From positions 17,159,291-17,223,290 of the forward strand of contig NC_056536.1 of assembly GCF_910596095.1 (NCBI RefSeq): a DNA stretch of 64,000 bases, read 5' to 3'. Within the stretch, counting starts at the first letter, position 1, and each line of letters starts with the position of its first letter. Source of the DNA: Thunnus maccoyii (taxonomy: Eukaryota > Chordata > Actinopteri > Scombriformes > Scombridae). The notes beneath the pieces were generated by a model. The model did not search any database and was not told the DNA's origin. It saw only the letters and a program-made list of their open reading frames with translations. Shown piece by piece: positions 1-12,251 of the stretch. Both the position numbers and the translations under genes were made by a program.

Positions 1-480
1 AGTAAACTATGGAGACAAATGAATAAAAAAAATAAGGGGGTACCATGTATCAATGGGATATTACATCCTCTGCCTGGTAGCACATTTTCCTAAAAAAAAA
101 AAAAAAAAAAAGATTCCCTCCTTTATGTACATCAGAAAATTGACCAAGCTTAATAAAACTTTCCCTATGTTATTATTAGTCCTTGCGATTAGACATTCAA
201 TAGAGTCTGTCTTCAATTTTAACCTTTCAGCAAAACCTGGCTTTGTCTGGCTCTTCCAATTAATCAGGCAATATAGTTATTCAAAATCACGTATATAATT
301 TACTGTATATGGTGAAATTATTTAATATAGTCAAAAACATCTGGTGCACACGTGTGATGAATAACTGGATTAATGAACCTTTAAAAGCACGTAAAAAGTT
401 GCAACACTGGTTTAATATACGAGCTTTTTCTGTAAACGCTTTAGTAGACTCAATTTCCCATGTTGCACTACGATTCAAGG
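1..480. other. Upstream DNA of rpl41, no gene seen
   Basis: No coding exon is recognisable here. The stretch holds a run of about 19 A at 93-111. The short open frames show no splice structure or family resemblance. It serves as the upstream flank of the rpl41 promoter that follows. Confidence 0.6.
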
Positions 481-541
481 GATATAAATACGAAGTCGCA
501 GGAATGTGACGTCCTTCAGGGAGACGATTCTGCAGCGGCTG
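481..541 (+). promoter_or_regulatory. rpl41: rpl41 core promoter and non-coding first exon
   Basis: A TATA-like box (gatataaata) lies at 481-490. About 30 bases downstream, near 513, is a short pyrimidine tract (tccttc, 512-517). Ribosomal-protein mRNAs begin with a C followed by pyrimidines (the 5' TOP motif, which puts translation under mTOR control), so this is the inferred start site. The non-coding first exon would end at 541, before a gtacgt donor. The TATA box and donor are seen directly; the exact start is inferred. Confidence 0.6.
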
Positions 542-653
542 GTACGTTGAAACCTATCTGTCGATGTCAGAATCCAAGCTAATCAACTTCTTTTAAATCC
601 ATCGAGCTAATCTTTCATGTTTCTCCTTCTGTTTTCAGACTGCCCTCGTCGAC

Positions 654-1076
654 ATGAGAGCTAAGGTTTGTGTTTAATGTCTGGATGATCATATAATTAT
701 GTTCTCCTGTTGTGCTAACACTTGCTAGCTTACAGGCTCGAGTTGGTCGAAGGGCTCACGCAGCACGTTCATTAGTGTTCAACTGTAAAATGTTAGCTTT
801 TCAACTTGTGTCTTAGTTGAGTGTAACGTTAATTGTGTGTCGCCATATGTGCGTGAATAAATAGAAAAACAATAATGAACGCTTGTCTTTCTCTTACAGT
901 GGAGAAAGAAGCGCATGCGCAGGTAAGATAAGGTTCAGCGCACGTTTTTACAGTCATGCGGTAGTCAAGTCCAACTCTACACCGTGTTTGAGTATTTATT
1001 TTCCTCTAACTGACCGTTGTGATCACGTTATAGGCTGAAGCGTAAAAGGAGAAAGATGAGGCAGAGGTCCAAGTAA
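654..1076 (+). CDS. rpl41: Ribosomal protein L41 (eL41), 25 residues, three coding exons
   Basis: eL41 is the smallest and most basic eukaryotic ribosomal protein, a single helix bridging the two subunits. The coding sequence is split over exons 654-665 (atgagagctaag), 900-922 and 1034-1076 (stop TAA 1074-1076). Each is bounded by GT/AG, and joined they give exactly 25 codons. The peptide starts MRAKWRKKRMRR and ends MRQRSK; 17 of 25 residues are Arg or Lys. This is the invariant animal L41 sequence, recognised from memory. The exons are too short to show up as ordinary open reading frames. A non-coding exon ends at 541 and the second exon begins at 639. A polyadenylation signal (ATTAAA) is at 1341-1346. 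The next gene, esyt1, runs the same way; the two are also neighbours in human. Confidence 0.95.
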
Positions 1077-1340
1077 ACGGTCCCCTCCGCCATGGCTGTG
1101 ACATCACATGCTGCCCACAAACAGGCTGGTGAACACAGCTGGAGACCCAGGTCCCCTCCGCATGTCAAGGCTTGAGGCCAGTGGCGTCCATATCGACCAG
1201 AGGCCGGGGAGCATCAGCAGCTGATTGATGCTGGAGAGCTGATTCAAGTCCTGCTGGATGACGGGCTGTTCCTCTGGGACATTTGGGACTCTCTGTTTTT
1301 AATTCCTCAACTTTTGTCATTTGTTTTTGTTTATACTGTG

Positions 1341-1346
1341 ATTAAA
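1341..1346 (+). terminator. rpl41: rpl41 polyadenylation signal (ATTAAA)
   Basis: ATTAAA lies about 265 bases after the rpl41 stop codon, with T-rich sequence just downstream. This fits the short 3' UTR usual for this gene. Confidence 0.6.
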
Positions 1347-1365
1347 GGTTTTGGTTTATAAAAAT

Positions 1366-1516
1366 TATTTACATGTCTTGTTTTTTTTTTACACAACAAA
1401 TTGACTTTCATTGCCCAAGTATTTCCATTGGTGGTGATTTTGAAACACTAATGTCCTGAGGAAGCGGCTTATCTGTCCTCTTCTAGGTGAGATGTTCAGG
1501 CAGCCTGAGTCAAAAG

Positions 1517-1549
<33 letters not shown>

Positions 1550-4500
1550 CCTTATACAAAAGTCATAGTAGGAAAAACACTTCGAGGTCAACAGAGCCAC
1601 AGTTAGATTAGTATTTACTGTGCGTTTCCTATTTTAACAGGTCAGAGTGCTGTTAGTTACTAAATCAGGTGACTGCCCTGAGTGGTGGATTTATTAAGGT
1701 CCTATATTCAAGAATAATTGTATGGCATTGTAAAAACACTCCATTGTGAGTAAAAGTCTTTCATTCAAAAATTTCATTTGGAAACAAATATTCTCAAAAT
1801 GTACTTGGGTATAAAAAGCAAGCAGAGGCCTAACAGAAATACTCAAGTTAAAGTAGTGCAAAATTGTACCTCAGTATAGTACATGGGTAAATGTACTTAA
1901 TTACTTTATACTACTGCACTAACTAATAACACCGCCTGGTATAATAGAAGGAAAACGTGTTTCTTCATTCCCTGCTATAGAAACAATGTAATTTAAATAA
2001 TCTTTGCCGTACTTGCACATGAAAATAAATGATTATATAAATACGTGATTAGATTCACGTTAGTTAAAAAGCAACAGGCTTGTTACGACTCGAGATTCAT
2101 CCGCTGTGCATTGACCTTTCTGTTCATTCTGATTCAGCCATGACAGTATTTCTCAAATGCTTCATGTGAGATGCCCAGGAGAAATGCATATTTGGAGGCA
2201 AGTGTCACATTTAATTAGATCATTTCAGATTCTATCCACCAACCCATGACTTGAGTGTGCGAATGCTGTAACCTTTGTAAAGAGCTCAACCCCCACAAAC
2301 AACTCAGTATATCTTGTTTTTACCCCTGAAGACAGTCTAGTAATTCATTTTGTCCTGAAGGTGAATAATAATCAGGCTGTTGCTAAATATTAAAGAGGAT
2401 AATGTCTTTGTTGTTCCCTTTGACAATCTAATGTTCTTTTCCATTTGCAGTTAATACCAAAGCTAAAGCTGTAACGAGAATTCTGCTCTCAATATTATTG
2501 TATATTTAGTATCTATTACAACCTTTGGCACCATAAGAAATCCTCCCCTATTCAAAGCACGAGTAAGAATTATGGCACAAGAAAACATAATATAAACTTA
2601 CACAATATACTTTCTGAACAGGGGACAAAAATGTGACTAGACACATTACAAGAAGCCCTGCTGGACTTTGATGATAGTTCCTTGTTTACCTTTGTCTCTA
2701 GAATGGTTCAGACAAAACTCCAGCCAGTAATAGAACAGCTTTAATGTACCCAGATAAGAAATGACTAATGTGTCTATGCATAGTAACATTGAACATTTAC
2801 ACATCAGGCTACAACATAAAAACAAGAGACAAATTCAAACTTCAATTTTAGCATTATCAGCATTTCTTGCTGCTCTAAATAAATATAATTCAATGAAGTA
2901 TTGACAAAGTCAAACTGGCACCTGACTGACACCAGCCTCTCTTATGCTGAGTTTGATCTTTGACCCTTCTCGCATGACTTGGCCTATATCATTTCAACAT
3001 CACAGATAGGACTCACAATCCTGTGACCGCTATACTTCTGCTTCTTCTTCTTCCTAAGAAATTGTTAAGAAGAAGTAGAAGTATTGCATCTTAGTTAACT
3101 TGTAATAACAAGTTAAATAAGATGCAATAATGTGGTTGTTTACTTAAATGCGCTTGTTCCTCAACACTGACAAGCGCTGTAGACATGTGAACGAATTTGT
3201 TTGCAGTGTGTGGGCTTGGAGACATTTTGGAGATCAGCACAATGAAGCCATTGTTTTATATGTAAGATTTTACAGCAGAGAATGGAAACTAATAATCTGT
3301 AAATATTTTAGAGCATCTTATCAACCTGTTTCTTCATGAAAATTTGTTTAGTGATAAAAAAAAAATCTGTAATGACTGGTTTTGTTCAATACTTTGAGTT
3401 GATTACTTGTATGTCAGTTGTAAACAATACTGCTGTCACATTTTCTTTCCTTGCAAGCTTGTCAGATGTATAATAGGGTCAGAAGGAGAGGCTACTCATT
3501 TTCTTTCTTGCAGGGAAACTTCAGTGTTTTCATGAGCACAGTCAATTGCAAACCAGAGAGGCAAAAAATTGTAATACCAGTTTGGAGGTTTGTTATATCA
3601 ACTGACTGGTATACGACAAGCTCCTTTACAATCTGAATAACGTTGTCAAAATTCAGAACTGAAATGACTTCTTTACTGTTTAAACAGCAATTTGAGTATC
3701 AGATCAAATGATGTTTGAGATTTCAGAGAGTTTTGTCGTCCTCAGTAACACTGCAGTTGCGTCTCCACTGAGGTGCAAAGTAATTCAGAAATATACAAAT
3801 GACTGTATAAAAATGCCAGATATACAATATGAAATAACAATATAAAAGAATCAAATGTACAATAACAGGAAAGACTGAATTGAAAGAAGGAAATACCATT
3901 TGGTATGAATATCAAAATATCAATATAAAATGTGGGTAAAGAGAGATGTGTAGCAATAGAATGGTTATAAGAATAGATATGGAAATGTGGTATAATGAAA
4001 ACTTAATGCACTTGGGCTCTATGCATATTAGTTTTTATGTACATCGTTTTTATATTGCACATTCTGGGCCTAATTGTATTGAATCAAACATTTGAGAAAA
4101 TGTATTTAAGGCCATTTCCTGTGACTCATAGGTTTATTGTTGACTCATAGCACTACATGTTTGTGACCTCATGTTGATTGTCTACAATAGTTCATGAACA
4201 GAGTTTAAATCTGCGTGACTTTTTACAGGTCTTTTGATGTTGAGACGGTCTGTTTACATAAAGGGTTGTCAAACTATACACCCTCCGAGCAAATATAACT
4301 GTATCCAGGCAACCAGGGAGCCATTAAACCTTGCCTGGCACAAAAACGCACCTGAATGACAAATTCTACATGAGGCTGGGCTCTAAATGTTAAGATTACA
4401 CTTTAGGCTACTGGTGCGTAAACATGGCATTAGGGACATTTGGCGCATATCCTGGTTTTGTCACGATAACAGGGGGGAGATTATGAGCACCACGGCAGCT

Positions 4501-5030
4501 GGTAGCAACTCGATAAAGCAGCAAAGGCTGGCTAATACACCCCTCTTTCAGTGAATCTTCTGGTGCCGTCATGCTCAAGTTGAGGAAAGCTGCTGCAGTG
4601 GAAATGAGCGCTTGCGCATGCAGGACATGATCCGGTTATGTAAGAAAGATAACGGGTTGAGCAGCCCGAGCATTATTATTACCTGTAATGTGTCGGGTGT
4701 AGAAGATCATCTCGTTTAAATGATGATGATGTTTATCTGATATAACGTGTCCTCTTGTGTGTTTGGTATAAATAAACATTCGTCCACTTTGCATATCCTA
4801 TAGGCCGTAATACGCTCCGCCCGTGACAGCGCATGACGCTAAAAGTTAATTCTAGGGTTTAGGTTTCTACTGGATTTCATGTGAAGGAGGGCTTGAAGCA
4901 GAGCCCGCCCTCAAGGGGTCTAGGTCTGTTCTTGCCCAGCTTGGCGTGAGCAGCTTACACGTAAATGAAACACGGAATAGACAGTTCTGGTGCCTTGCGG
5001 AACTGAGGAGGCGCGCAGCGGAGAGAAGCT
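1366..5030. other. Intergenic region between rpl41 and esyt1
   Basis: No supported gene. It contains a run of about 29 T at 1521-1549 and a degraded fish repeat around 1750-1920 of the type rich in actcaagta/gtacttaa words. A 22-bp inverted repeat at 3082-3129 is listed separately. The 4500-5190 end is less AT-rich and presumably includes the esyt1 promoter, but no TATA box is convincing there. Confidence 0.5.
3082..3129. repeat. Near-perfect 22-bp inverted repeat (hairpin)
   Basis: Arms 3082-3103 (tattgcatcttagttaactt and two more bases) and 3108-3129 pair with one mismatch around a 4-base loop. A weaker foldback of cttctt/aagaag words lies just upstream (about 3042-3080). No clear target duplication larger than TA flanks it. 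It could be a foldback transposon relic. Confidence 0.75.
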
Positions 5031-5191
5031 CCGATCATGATTTAACCCACCGAAACACGCAGTCGATCGGTGATCTCTCGATGGTTTTTGAAATAAAATT
5101 TTGGTAACTCTTCAGTGGAGCTTGACACTCAGTCGCAGAAGCAAAGAAGCTGAAGGGCAGGTCAAGCCAGTGAAGTCAAACGGATCTTGCG

Positions 5192-6133
5192 ATGTTACCC
5201 GCGGATGTAGAACCGGTCATCAGAAGAAGTACGGCGGGTGCAGCCCCGGCCTTACCGAGCCAGCCTCCCAGTGAACGGGCAGTGAGTGTGCTGTGGTCCT
5301 TTGGAAAATGCCTGGGTGCGCTTCTACCGGTGTACCTGGCCGGATATTATGGCTTCAGCATCAGTGTGATCCTGTTCGGTCTGATGATCTACATGGGATG
5401 GAAACACGGTCGACAGGAGAAAATGATGAGGCACAAGTCTGCAATGTATCTTCTGGAGAACGAGAGGGAATTTACTACTGCAACGGTTTTCAGAACCAAA
5501 AGCGATTTACCTCCCTGGGTAAGAACCTGTATCCACACTCCAAACTGGCTCACCACCTGCCATGGTCATGCTCTGCAGTTTGTATCACATGTCACATCTG
5601 TCACATCTGTCAGGTTGAACCTAAGCTGCATCTCAGCTACTCTGCATCACAGTGATAGGCTGGTATCTGCATGTTACCCATTAGTAGATCCTTGTTATAT
5701 GTTTAGAAATCTTGCAACTTCTTAGAATGAACACATTCCCCAGTTTTTTCCTCCTGTCCCTGACCAGCCCCATATTTAGACATTTCTAATGTGCAGTGCC
5801 TGGGGAATTAGTCTGAACTGCTGCCACACTGAGGAATGTGAATTAACATGTCAGATGAGATCTTTGTGGTGGTAAGGTGGAAAGAATTACACTGATGTTG
5901 AAGAGAGCGTCCCTTGAGTAGACAGTAAAATGCAGGTCTAGCTACTGAAAAAATAATTTATCTAGCATTAGGAGAGATTCTCTCTGCGTGTGTGTTTATT
6001 CTTCCAGTTTCACTACAATGGAACTGCCGTTGACCTTATCTGGCTCCAAAAACATGATGACATATAAACATCTTTCAGAGCAGTGGCAGTGACTAGAACC
6101 ACCATATCTGGATAGAGAGCGAGAGAGGAGAAA

Positions 6134-6167
<34 letters not shown>

Positions 6168-9100
6168 ATGCATGCATGTGTGTGTGTGTGTGCGAATGGC
6201 TGTGTTAGTGGGTGTTTTTATGGCAGATAGGCCCAATCTCAAGATCTCATGGTTTGGAGGAAAAGCTGATGTGCAACATTTGCGTGACGGTTTCCTGAAA
6301 TTTCACCACTGACCAGATTAGCCTCATTTGTTAGGCCTGTATTCACTCTCTACTTTTTATTGAAGTATGTTGGCAGATTGTATATTTGTTGAGATATTGT
6401 GTTCAAGTGGAAGTACTGCCTTGCAAAACTAAGTTAATACATGTTAAGAATACATGGAAATGACTTGGTTGAAATAAAAGTGCCCCATTGGAACATTACT
6501 CAGGTATCTAGTACAGTATGTTACATATGCTCAGAAAAATGTGACTAAAATAATCTGCTCAAGTATTTTAACTACTCTGCTAAATGTTGTAGACCATTTT
6601 ACACTACTCCGTCATATTTGAGTTCATGCCTGACCGATATTACTTGTCCACAGGTCAACTTTCCAGATGTGGAAAAAGTGGAGTGGCTGAATAAGGTATG
6701 TGTTTTTCCTATCAGACTTTGCATACGGTATGTGGTGCTGTATATTTTTACATTAATAACTCATATTTTTTAAAAATCTTCTATTTTAACATGCTGCAAC
6801 TCGTATGATGGCGAGCTGCTCTGCGTAATTCAGCTGAACTTGTTGCAAAGCACAGGAAACAACAAATCATTTCCAGATAAAGTGCTCATGATTAACTTGA
6901 GTAGCTCGAACGCAGCTCTATTGCCTCACATTTAATATTAAGACTTTAAGTGACCCGGCTCACGTTGCAGACTCCCCATCAGAGCAGATTATCTACTGGT
7001 GTTGTTAAGAGGCAGGGAAAGCGGCTCAGATCATATCTCTGCCACTCTGTCTCTGTCAGTGCAGTAACCTCACATCGGCGCAGGGCAGGTGTTGATGTGA
7101 ATACTAATAATACAAATCACCCTTCTGGTGGAAAAAAACATAAAGAACTTGGTGACAGAAGCCCAGATTGTGGGATGGCAATTTGCTGGACTCATCTTTC
7201 ACCAGCCCACGTCTTTGCCCTAGGCTTCCTGATATGTGATCAGGCCACTCACACTTATCCTCCTCATGTGCGGCCGCAAACAAACATGCATCAGCCCTTG
7301 TATTATATTTGACAACCTGTAGAATGAGTTTGTGCGGAGAGAAGGGTCGGGTGTTGTCTGTGAGTAATGAATGTGAAATAAGCTGTGAGGAGTCGTACCT
7401 TTAGAGACTGCATCGTGTCCATAAGTGTGTCATTAATAATGTAGCCTAAAGGACACTCCTGTAGCTATAGCCTGTGAGCATCGCCATCCTCATGAGGACT
7501 TTGGAGATGGAGGTCAGAGGATTGGTAAATAGTAGCTGGCAGGACTTTTTTTTACACCTCACACTGAAATGCTGAAGTTAACACCAGTGTGAAGGTGTGT
7601 GGAGTGATTCCTAACCCTTCATCACAAAGAATCAATGAGAATTGCTGTAGTATATCAAGTGAAACAGCCTTGATTATTTGGTAACACTTTACTTTATGGA
7701 GCCATAATGTCCTAACAATTTAATTGGAACAACCATAATTTGATACTTATTATTGGAAAATAAGAATTTACTTGAAAGACAGCGCTCAAATTAAAACTTA
7801 TTTATTCATTATTTATTTAATATTAGAAACTTTATTCTCCATATATGCTGAATTATATTCTTTACTGTAGACAAATTCCACATGTGCACTGACTAAAAGA
7901 CACGATGTGTTACACTGGTAATTAATTGAAATTAATTAATTAAAAGTGCACTAATTGAATGAACACTGTATTTTCGCTATAATTAGATTCAAATTACATA
8001 GTTCTTTTTATGGACCCACGAAGCATTACCGATTATTTATTTTTAATTTTACTAGATCTGCAGTGATTAGTCGATCGACAAAATATTAATCACCAACCAT
8101 TTTGATAATCGATTAAACATTTTGAGTAGTCTTTTAAAGAAAAAATGACAAATTTCTCTGATTTCACCTTCTCAAATATGAATATTTTCTGGTTTATTTA
8201 GTCTTCTATGATAGTAAAGTAAATATCTTTGGGTTGTGGACTGTTGGTCGGGACAAAAGAAGACATTTGAAGACGTCACCTTTGGTTTTGGGAAACATTG
8301 ATCGACATTTTATAGACCAAATGATTAATTGATTAATCGAGAAAATTATTGACAGACTAATCTCTAATGAAAATAATCATTTGTTGCAGCCCTAAATTAT
8401 ACTTTAGAATGATGTGCTCCAAAATAAATAACTGAGTTATTAATGGTTGAGCTATTATTCACATTTCAATTGTGTCTTCTGTTAGTTGAGTTTTTGCTGA
8501 ACCTACCGTGAAAAACCTTTTAGCCACAAGACAAACAGTCTGTGGTCGCGGTTTTATCAAGAGTGTTTTTGTCTATGTTTGTTCATGGTTCTTGGTTATA
8601 TCCTGTCTTGTTCTGGCAACCACCCTTTTTATTAACAGGATGTGCTTTGCTGTGACTTAACATCTGCAAGATTATAATGCACAGTTACACATAATATATC
8701 ACTATTGCAAACATGAACGACATTTATTACTTGTATTTATTTATGACTTCACTGTATCTAATGTGTGTACTGTGTAATAAAACATTGGACCATGGTTTTC
8801 TGTATTCAATGGCCATATGTTCTCTCATGTAGATCCTGCAGCAGGCTTGGCCTTTTATAGGCCAGTATCTGGAGAAGTTGCTGGTAGAGACCGTTGCTCC
8901 TGCCATCCGCACTTCCAGCATTCACCTGCAGACTCTCAGCTTCACCAAGGTCAACATAGGAGACAAGGTATGTGAACTGACTGTCAGAAAAGCAGCAATT
9001 CATCCTGTAAATGTGCCGCGACCGAGAAAATACCCAGTGTATTAATGTGGATAATATATACTGTATATAAGACAAGTAATACAGAGCTGTTCTCACAAGT

Positions 9101-12100
9101 CTGTTCGTTACAAGCAGAAAGATTGATAATTTAATCATAGTCTTCATGTGCATCTTCGCTAATGTGATTTCATAAAGACTCATCAGTCTTGTTTGCTTTG
9201 TGTAATAGCAGTTGTTGTGTTCACAGGCTTTGAAGGTGGCTGGTGTAAAGGCTCACACAGAACAAGATAAGAGACAAGTTATGTTGGATTTGTACCTGAG
9301 GTAATGCATCACTTTTATTAGTTCATTATTTCATGTTGTTTCATGTTGTGTATGAGCAATTAGAGAAGAATTGCTTATACACATAACAAATTGCTTACAA
9401 GAAATTCTTTATCATGAAATGTCCTGCACTAGTTTGTCCTTGTTTGTAACCGCAGATCTTTGTTTACTTAATACAAAAAAGAAAGCAGTCTATCATAACT
9501 GAAATCAGCCGCTTCCTTTGGTTAAACATGTATCTTTTCTATCTGCAGCTACGCCGGCGATGTAGAGATCAATGTGGAAATCAAAAAGTACTTCTGCAAA
9601 GCTGGAGTTAAAGGAGTCCAAGTATAAGAACAAATATCAAGATATTCCTGCGTTAGTGGTCACAGTTAAGTGTCCTAAAAGCATCCTATCAGTATGCTTA
9701 CATTACATTTTTCTCTTTAGCTCCATGGGAAGCTACGTGTGATCCTCGAGCCTCTAATCGGAGATGTGCCACTGGTTGGAGCCGTCACCATGTTCTTCAT
9801 CCGCAGGCCTGTGAGTGTAGCACCAGTGAACCAGATCTGAGTACTTTTCAGTTTTGCACTGCACTGTATTCATATGTCATTACTTTCATCTGTGTCATAG
9901 AAACTGGACATCAACTGGACCGGGCTGACCAATCTGTTGGATATCCCTGGGCTGAAGTGAGTTGATGATAGTAGAGCACTGGGTAGATCTCTTAGGGTGC
10001 AGCCGCACTGATCTGTTGTCTGTCCATCTGGTATTCATTTTTAATTGTGTTTTAATGAGGAGTGCCTGCTTATGTTTATTTTGCTACCAGAATCAAATAC
10101 GGTTTTACCTGGAATTCAAAGGAGCTCCAAAACAAACAGACAGACAGCAACACCTCTGTTCACTGACAGATCTGTGTGGTTAAATCCTTAAAGGATAAGG
10201 GTGGCGATATCTTATATTTTGTTATGGTTGACAAATCTCATGACAAGACCAAAACCAACAATGAGCTGATCCTACTAACAAGTTTTGCCTGTGCATCCAA
10301 AACCCGCTATAGCTATTTCTCTGCACCATAGAGCCACAAACGTAGCTGTTAAGCCTTTGAATTTCATGCCCATTCAAGCCATGTAACTTCCTCAACTGTC
10401 AGTCACCTTACATTGTCTACAGAGAAAATAAATGGTTCCTCCTAATAGTTCCTCCAACTTAACAACTTGATAGAGCAGTGAATGTGTATTTATCCTTGGC
10501 TGAAACTAGTCCCCAACAACTGCACTATTTATTTACTCCTGTTTGCCTGCCACAGACAAGATAGGGAAGTCAAAAGTATTGAGAAATGTTGTATGTTTTG
10601 TTCCTTTCATGCGGTTTGTTGATAGCAACATACTGAACAATGCCACCCTTGTCCTTTAAGTTGTTAGAAATTTATGCCATATTGGTGGTCGTATATTTAT
10701 TCACCTTGTTATATTATGACTCCATGCTTTTATATTCAGGTAGTTTTTAAGGCATATTATATAATGTCAGAATGTGGACAGTATAGAATCAACTACAGTA
10801 CAATTAAATAGAATATGAACATAAACTAATAGTCTGAAAAGTTTCAGTCATACTCAGTGTAATTGTATGGTGGCCGATTCTATACTGTTTGTGTTATGAT
10901 TTTATATAATGTACTTTTGTGAAAATACAATTAAAGCATTGTCAGAGGCGTAAAATTGATCACTTCCCTCTGGCAATGCTTTCAATGACAGTTTGTCATT
11001 CTTTTGTAATTGTATTCCTCCTGTAAATGGCATAAGCCAACATGATTTCACAGAAAGCTGTCCTCACATTTAGCCAATGGGTGCTTCCTATTGGTTGTGT
11101 AACCTGGATATCATGTTATTTATGCATGCTCACATGGTCGGCAGTAGTATAGCCTCTGTCTGTTTGTCTGTGTGTCCCTCCCCTTTGTGTCGCCAACATC
11201 GTCCTTGCATTCATTTGCAGTTCCATATCGGACACTATGATAATGGATGCAATAGCCTCCTACCTGGTGCTCCCCAACCGTCTCACTGTTCCCCTGGTGG
11301 CCGACCTGCACATTGCGCAGCTCCGCTCCCCTCTCCCAAGGGTAACTGTCTCAATAATGAATGACCTGGAGCAACATGGACCCACACAGACTGAAGCAGA
11401 TCTGCCTCAGCATATTATTTGCAAACAAACACATAGCCTGAAAGTCATGCAGCAAAATTCACATTGTAAATGAGAAACATGGACCAGTGATTTGTGAGGA
11501 AGCTTTTTCTTTGTGTATTGATGTGTTTTCCTGCATATATGCACATGCTAGGGAGTCGTGCGTATCCACCTGCTGGAGGCTGAGGACCTGACTGCCAAGG
11601 ATACAGTTATCAGGGGCTTAATTGACGGGAAGTCCGACCCGTATGCCGTGCTGCGCGTGGGAACCCAGATCTTCACCTCTCATCACGTGGACAGCAACCT
11701 GAACCCCCAGTGGAGGGAGATGTATGAGGTGAGAGGGGTTGGGAGGGCAGAAAATACACCTGAAACATGAGATATACTGTATGGCTTTGCCTTGATATTC
11801 AGGTGCTGCATTTCCCACCAACTTGTGCGCTTATAGTTAAAGCTTGGTGTTGGTGTCCTTGCTTCATAACGATTGCACTGAGTCTTTGGTAATAAATAGG
11901 TGGCACTTTAGAGATAAACAGTTTTGTGGAGATTTTATCTACTGTTTTGGTAACAGGAAGCTGCTATTTCCGAGATAAGAAAGTCTTACGAAAACTGCTG
12001 TCTCAGGGACATATTTGTTGTTTTTGAGACACAAATTTGAGCCAAACTAAATTTGAGCCAAACACTGAATAGATTTTAAATTACTAACATCTATCTAGCG

Positions 12101-12219
12101 CAATGGTTAAAAGTTCTTGCCATTGTGATTCTGTTCGTATGTCCTTGTGTTATTGTGTCATGTGTGGCTGTATCTATATTTGTATATTTGTTGTGCGTGT
12201 GGCGTATTTGTCCATTTAT

Positions 12220-12251
<32 letters not shown>

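Larger units (their letters stand above)
5192..11341 (+). other. esyt1: esyt1 exons 1-8: membrane hairpin and SMP domain
   Basis: Exons: 5192-5518, 6654-6695, 8833-8967, 9227-9300, 9549-9621, 9721-9810, 9901-9956, 11221-11341. Exon 1 carries the hydrophobic segment (LLPVYLAGYYGFSISVILFG) that forms the ER hairpin. Exons 2-8 carry the SMP domain with family blocks WLNKILQQAWPF, YFCKAGVKGVQ, LEPLIGDVPLVGAV and LDINWTGLTNLLDIPGL. SMP domains form a tube that binds lipid acyl chains. Intron 7 (9957-11220) hosts a TTAA-flanked element and a long foldback, listed separately. Confidence 0.93.

Noticed and set aside
666..899. Possible C/D-box snoRNA in the rpl41 intron
   Set aside because: A 'ggatgatc' word is near the start but there is no good C box, matching D box or terminal stem.
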